From assembly GCF_019112545.1 (NCBI RefSeq), contig NW_025064931.1, forward strand, positions 147,725 through 211,724: a stretch of DNA of 64,000 nt, given 5' to 3'. Both the position numbers and the translations under genes were made by a program. The notes beneath the pieces are model-generated. The model was not told where the DNA came from. It saw only the letters and a list, made by a program, of their open reading frames with translations, and searched no databases. The stretch is from Guyanagaster necrorhizus. Lineage: Eukaryota; Basidiomycota; Agaricomycetes; Agaricales; Physalacriaceae. The stretch's first letter is position 1. Each line of letters opens with the position of its first letter. Positions 60,570 through 64,000 of this stretch are shown piece by piece.

Positions 60570-61112
60570 GAATCGGACCAGAATTCAGATATCGAGATCG
60601 TTGCAAAGCATCGCAGAAAGACATTTCACTGTAGACAAAATGTCAGTCTAGGCGGAAAATGAATGAATGCACGACGTACCTCCACCAGCGGCCCGTGAGC
60701 TGTACACACTGTCCGCAAGGCGGCACGGTACCATACATGGCGCAACAGACTGCGCAGAGATATACATGAGGGCATTTGGGAGAACATCCAAATGAAACAA
60801 AAGATACAGGGCGCAACAGGCTGCGCAGGGATATACATACAGGCATTTGGAGAGACAGCCAAATGGAAAGAAACGAAGAAGACAATACATGTCGCAACAG
60901 GCTGCGAAGGGATATACATGGAAACGGCTGGCGGTACAACGAACCAAAACGAATCAGACCAGGGTTTGAGTATCAAGATCATTGCCAAAATCACAGACAA
61001 AATAATTCACTGCAGATAGAACGTCAGTCTTAGTCAATAAATGAATAAATGCACGACGTACCTCCACCAGCGGCCCGTGAGCTGTACACACTGTCTGCAA
61101 GGCGGCACGGAA
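60570..61112 (+). repeat. Direct duplication of about 160 bp flanking the hairpin array
   Basis: 60570-60728 and 60950-61112 align along their length (ATCGGACCAG / ATCAGACCAG at the start, GCACGACGTACCTCCACCAG shared exactly, CAAGGCGGCACGG at the end). The array at 60740-60907 fills the space between the copies. Confidence 0.85.
60740..60907 (+). repeat. Three-unit tandem array of paired hairpins
   Basis: Units start at 60740, 60811 and 60892 (spacings 71 and 81 bp). Each begins with a hairpin, GCGCA-ACAGAC-TGCGC, GCGCA-ACAGGC-TGCGC and TCGCA-ACAGGC-TGCGA, so the outer pair changes from G-C to T-A on both sides in unit 3. Units 1 and 2 also have CATTTGG-8 nt-CCAAATG (60773-60794 and 60844-60865) with identical stems but different loops. 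Unit 3 has lost the second hairpin. The minus strand is open through the array in several frames, but the repeated peptide has no known motif. Confidence 0.8.
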
Positions 61113-62019
61113 TGTGGCATCCTTTCGAGGGTAGCTGCATAGAGTCGTTCCCGCCCTTTTGTAGTACCACCATAGAGTATATGAAACGACCAGGAGATGT
61201 CGACAAGGAGCGTTCATCAAAAGTATCACATAGCCAGGGAGATCCTCGTCATCGACGACGAATCAGGACATCGTACTCTGGGATTGAAGGCGACAAACAA
61301 GGCCGATGTCCAATCTTCCAAACATAATTGAAAGATATTCAAGAGAAAGAAGCTGGACACTCACTTTCGTGCCTGTGGCGCAAGAGCATAGGTTGGTGTG
61401 GCTTATGATCATACTCGACAACGTAGAGAGTCCAGCAGCTATAGAATGCACCCAGTCTGCAGGCATATCATTCGTCAGGTAATCGCGACATAACATGATG
61501 CTGCCCAAGCGTGTGGTCTACTGGGTGTGGCTGACAAGAGAATCTTCCGTATTCGTGAATCTGGTCGACAAAAGGCATTAGAAAGACATCGGTAATCGAG
61601 CTCTTCAGTCTCCAGGTGCGACCGCGGCGCTGACACCCCCATCGAAACCATGGATGCTAGAGTTGGAGGTGGCAATGTGGCTCAACCATCGTTCATCTAC
61701 GAGATCTAGAGGCAGTAAAGAAAAATCGCCCTTGAAGAAAGAGCTACAAGAAGGCGTCGGTGGCTATGACACGGCAGTGGTCATGATGGAGGAGAGAAAA
61801 GAAAGTGAAAGTCAGTGGATAACAAGCCACGCGCCTTTTATAGCAACGGTGTTTGTGCCGCCGAAACAAATCCAGATCCAGATCCCGGGATGAATCATGT
61901 CCGAGTCATGTGATAAGGCCAGGTTGGTATCGGTAGTTTTGCGGCGCTATCGATCTGAATGGGCCATCAACGTTTTGTCGAGCCAGCAGAGAATGCCACT
62001 TTTTCAACAGACGGGCAGG
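61113..62019. other. Intergenic, no recognised gene
   Basis: ORFs 61475-61675 (-) and 61654-61893 (+) overlap and are unassigned. Confidence 0.4.
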
Positions 62020-62590
62020 ACTACATGAATGTGAGAATGAACATTGGCCACTGGAGGACAAACACAGCAGGCCCAAAGATGCTTTCCAGGTATCTGGCAG
62101 CAAAAGGTGTTCTAATATGAGACCACCAAGCTTGAAGGTGTGAGCACGGAGTAGTACCATGATGTCCTGCATAAACCTGCAGCCATATGAATGCATAATA
62201 TTTAATCCAAATATTGCTATCCAGGATAATCAGACACCCTGGCATAGTACCATACTGATACACACTCAGAACCTAGTCTCAACATCTATGAATCAGTCCA
62301 ATGTCTAATCACCATTTGAATCCTGTGTATTTTCTGGCTCTGTTCTGAATCAAATTTCGAGACAACTCACTACAGTGAATGCGGACTCGCTCCGCTCATG
62401 ATAATATAAAACCCTCATCTAAACTCAAATTGGATGTTCAGGGCTATGCTGTGCAAATACTCAGAGCATCAAATGGAATTTCCTTTGAACATAATTAGAT
62501 TAAAAGCTGCTGACCCTCAGGCCTCAACTCCTAAGGCTCGCCTCAAAAATTGAAGCACTCTGATCCCTTGTCAGCAATGACAGCCAAAAA
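62020..62590. repeat. CpG-poor segment, probable transposon remnant
   Basis: Few CpG over 570 bp, apart from a small cluster near 62358-62396, with TG/CA enrichment. The segment ends at the 3' end of the tRNA-Val copy. No ORF can be assigned. Confidence 0.45.
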
Positions 62591-62593
62591 CTT

Positions 62594-62666
62594 GAGTTGA
62601 CCCAGGCTCGAACTGAGGACCTTCTGTGTGTTAGACAGATGCGATAACCAACTACGCCACCGACCC
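62594..62666 (-). tRNA. tRNA-Val (AAC), second copy
   Basis: A 73-nt cloverleaf on the minus strand like 27862-27934: perfect anticodon stem TCTGT/ACAGA with AAC, T arm CTCAG-TTCGAGC-CTGGG and intact A and B boxes. The acceptor stem GGGTCGG/TCAACTC contains one C-A mismatch and an extra wobble pair, so function is uncertain. A short T-run follows (AAGTTTTT on the minus strand), which suits Pol III termination. Confidence 0.75.
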
Positions 62667-63620
62667 AATATCTCGGAGTCTCCCACGCTTCTGTTGGCCT
62701 TTAGTTACCTGAATCCAGCCAAGGACATGACATGCTAAATGACACTCAAAAAACAGTATCCCGGTTACTAATTACATTCTCAGCAGCCAGGAAAATAGAA
62801 CTTGTGCGCAAACGACAACGGAATAGCTGTGGGCGCCTGGTTAGAGCCAATCCCAAGACATACAGGAAAGTACGCACCTTCCCTATCGTGTCTTTTTCAT
62901 GACTCGCTGACTCGACGCAGGTCACCCTCATGGTCACCTCGTGGTCACCGCTGAAACCAGAAATACGAGTAAGGAAGGAAATCTCTCCGCTTATATGCGT
63001 GTCACGTACCCCGCAGTTCATCATTTCCAGCACTTGGTCGCAATCCCAGGTCCCTTGCAAACCCTGATTATATAGCGAGTGGTTCCGTTTTGCTACCTGG
63101 CCAAGGATGATGATGGACCGGTCATGGCACTTGCGAGACCGCTGCCTTCGCCCTTTATCCCGCCTCCCAACACTGGTCTTGTATAGCCAGAAACAACAGT
63201 GAACTGTGTACGTTCTCGACATAGTTGCGTGCGCGTCGTCACGCTATTCTTGTTCTCCTCATTGTCGGGATCCGCTACTACCGTTGGAATCGATGGACGA
63301 GAGTAATACTCCTCTGAGGCAAAAAAATAGGTTAGCTGAAGCGACGCGCGACAATATTCAGTCATACTTGTATGAATCTTCCTTTCTTCGCAAAGTCTCT
63401 CATCACCGTCGCTCACTATCTTGGATAGTAGTCCAAAGATGGAGGCGCACAAAGGATTAGACGTCGGAATGGCTGTAGTTATACGTAGTAACGAGATGGT
63501 GGTTGGAGATCAACGTTAGGAGACGCGTGAGCAGCAGCTGGCGTCGGAATTTCAAATACGACTTGAATTACCACTACCATCCTCACCGATCAAGCCCTTT
63601 CTGTTCTTACTCTCCAAGCA
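62667..63620. other. Intergenic, one unassigned ORF
   Basis: ORF 62746-63222 (-), 158 codons, includes NQGLQGTWDCDQVLEMMNCG and GDHEVTMRVTCVESASHEKD. A GTACGT...TTTCAG pair inside it looks like an intron, but the phases do not fit. I do not recognise it. Confidence 0.35.
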
Positions 63621-63957
63621 ATGTCCAAACCCAGCATCTCGATATCCCCTGCAAGCGAGACGATAGGCCCCCCACTCCTCGAAGTCGAAGATCTCAGGCG
63701 TCACTTAGAACTCTTCATGTCCTCCATTCAAACCGCCGAGGACGGAATAGCAAAGGCCAAAACTTATCGGGAGAGGCAATATCTTCTTCGTGAAATGGCG
63801 GCAGGACTTAAGGACATCAAGGTAAAAATGGGTGAAACGTTTGGTGAAGACTCTGGTACGTTCCACAGATTGCTTCGTCTATGCCCTAGCATATTGTTTT
63901 CTTCTAGATGCATACAAGCTCGTGGTTACGGAAGAGAAACTGGTTGCTTATCGGTGA
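63621..63957 (+). CDS. Small unknown protein, paralogue of 54457-54823
   Basis: Exons 63621-63855 and 63908-63957, joined by a 52-nt GTACGT...TTCTAG intron, give 94 residues (MSKPSISISPASETIGPPLL...). The intron position, phase and much of the intron sequence match the paralogue at 54457-54823, on the other strand 9 kb away. The protein is rich in charged residues and probably all-helical (EDLRRHLELFMSSIQTAEDG, then RERQYLLREMAAGLKDIKVK). The conserved end is FGEDSDAYKLVVTEEKLVAY. No known domain is recognised. The intact frame in both copies argues that the family is under selection. Confidence 0.8.
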
Positions 63958-64000
63958 CTATGCTCCTTTGCTGTATCTCCTTGATGCTCCAACTTTTTCG

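Noticed and set aside
62746..63222. Two-intron gene on the minus strand (GTACGT...TTTCAG and GTGCGT...ACCAG)
   Set aside because: The first putative intron has incompatible phases (removal creates a stop), so only an unassigned ORF remains.
1..64000. CRISPR array, bacterial operons or a plasmid origin
   Set aside because: Spliceosomal introns, fungal gene families and the lack of regularly spaced repeats rule this out.

Overview
This is nuclear DNA from a filamentous basidiomycete, most likely an Agaricomycete. The evidence is many short GT-AG introns (about 45-60 nt), TATA-type promoters, and gene families typical of mushrooms: TRI5-like terpene synthases, SDR reductases, a NACHT protein, F-box proteins, a RhoGEF and a MYND-finger protein. 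Coding density is low, and about half of the gene-like sequences are broken, so this is a fast-turnover accessory region.

The central theme is a local expansion of TRI5-like (trichodiene-synthase-fold) sesquiterpene synthases. Three copies look intact: TS2 at 8377-9544 (+), TS3 at 22705-23884 (-) and TS4 at 33260-34479 (+). TS1 at 4549-5703 (-) is complete except for one frameshift. TS5 at 46477-47546 (+) is a clear pseudogene. Three smaller relics lie at 11985-12105, 21405-21920 and 28045-28140. The copies share one gene architecture: a variable first exon, a 17-nt microexon, then exons of 321, 168 and 408 nt. In TS1 the microexon and the 321-nt exon are joined precisely into one 338-nt exon. 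Interleaved with them are an intact FabG-like SDR (43193-44328), a decayed copy of it (20300-21300), and two broken SDRs of another subfamily (14939-16088 and 55723-56539). I found no P450 or transporter gene, so the array looks like a birth-and-death synthase family rather than a complete biosynthetic cluster.

Other genes are a forkhead-like winged-helix gene (12338-13165), a NACHT pseudogene (16894-18845), a RhoGEF with a DH domain (40118-41981), an intact F-box protein (57379-59004) with a decayed relative (6450-7135), and a pair of small paralogous genes of unknown function that share an intron (54457-54823 and 63621-63957).

Two blocks, 1-2785 and about 49070-53655, are almost free of CpG. 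They hold decayed mobile-element sequence (RNase H and tyrosine recombinase of a DIRS/Ngaro-like element) and a dead MYND-finger gene, which looks like methylation-driven decay. Three tRNA-Val(AAC) copies occur, one of them decayed, each next to CpG-poor DNA. The right end, 60034-61112, is rich in hairpins and contains a short tandem array whose stems are preserved by a paired base change.
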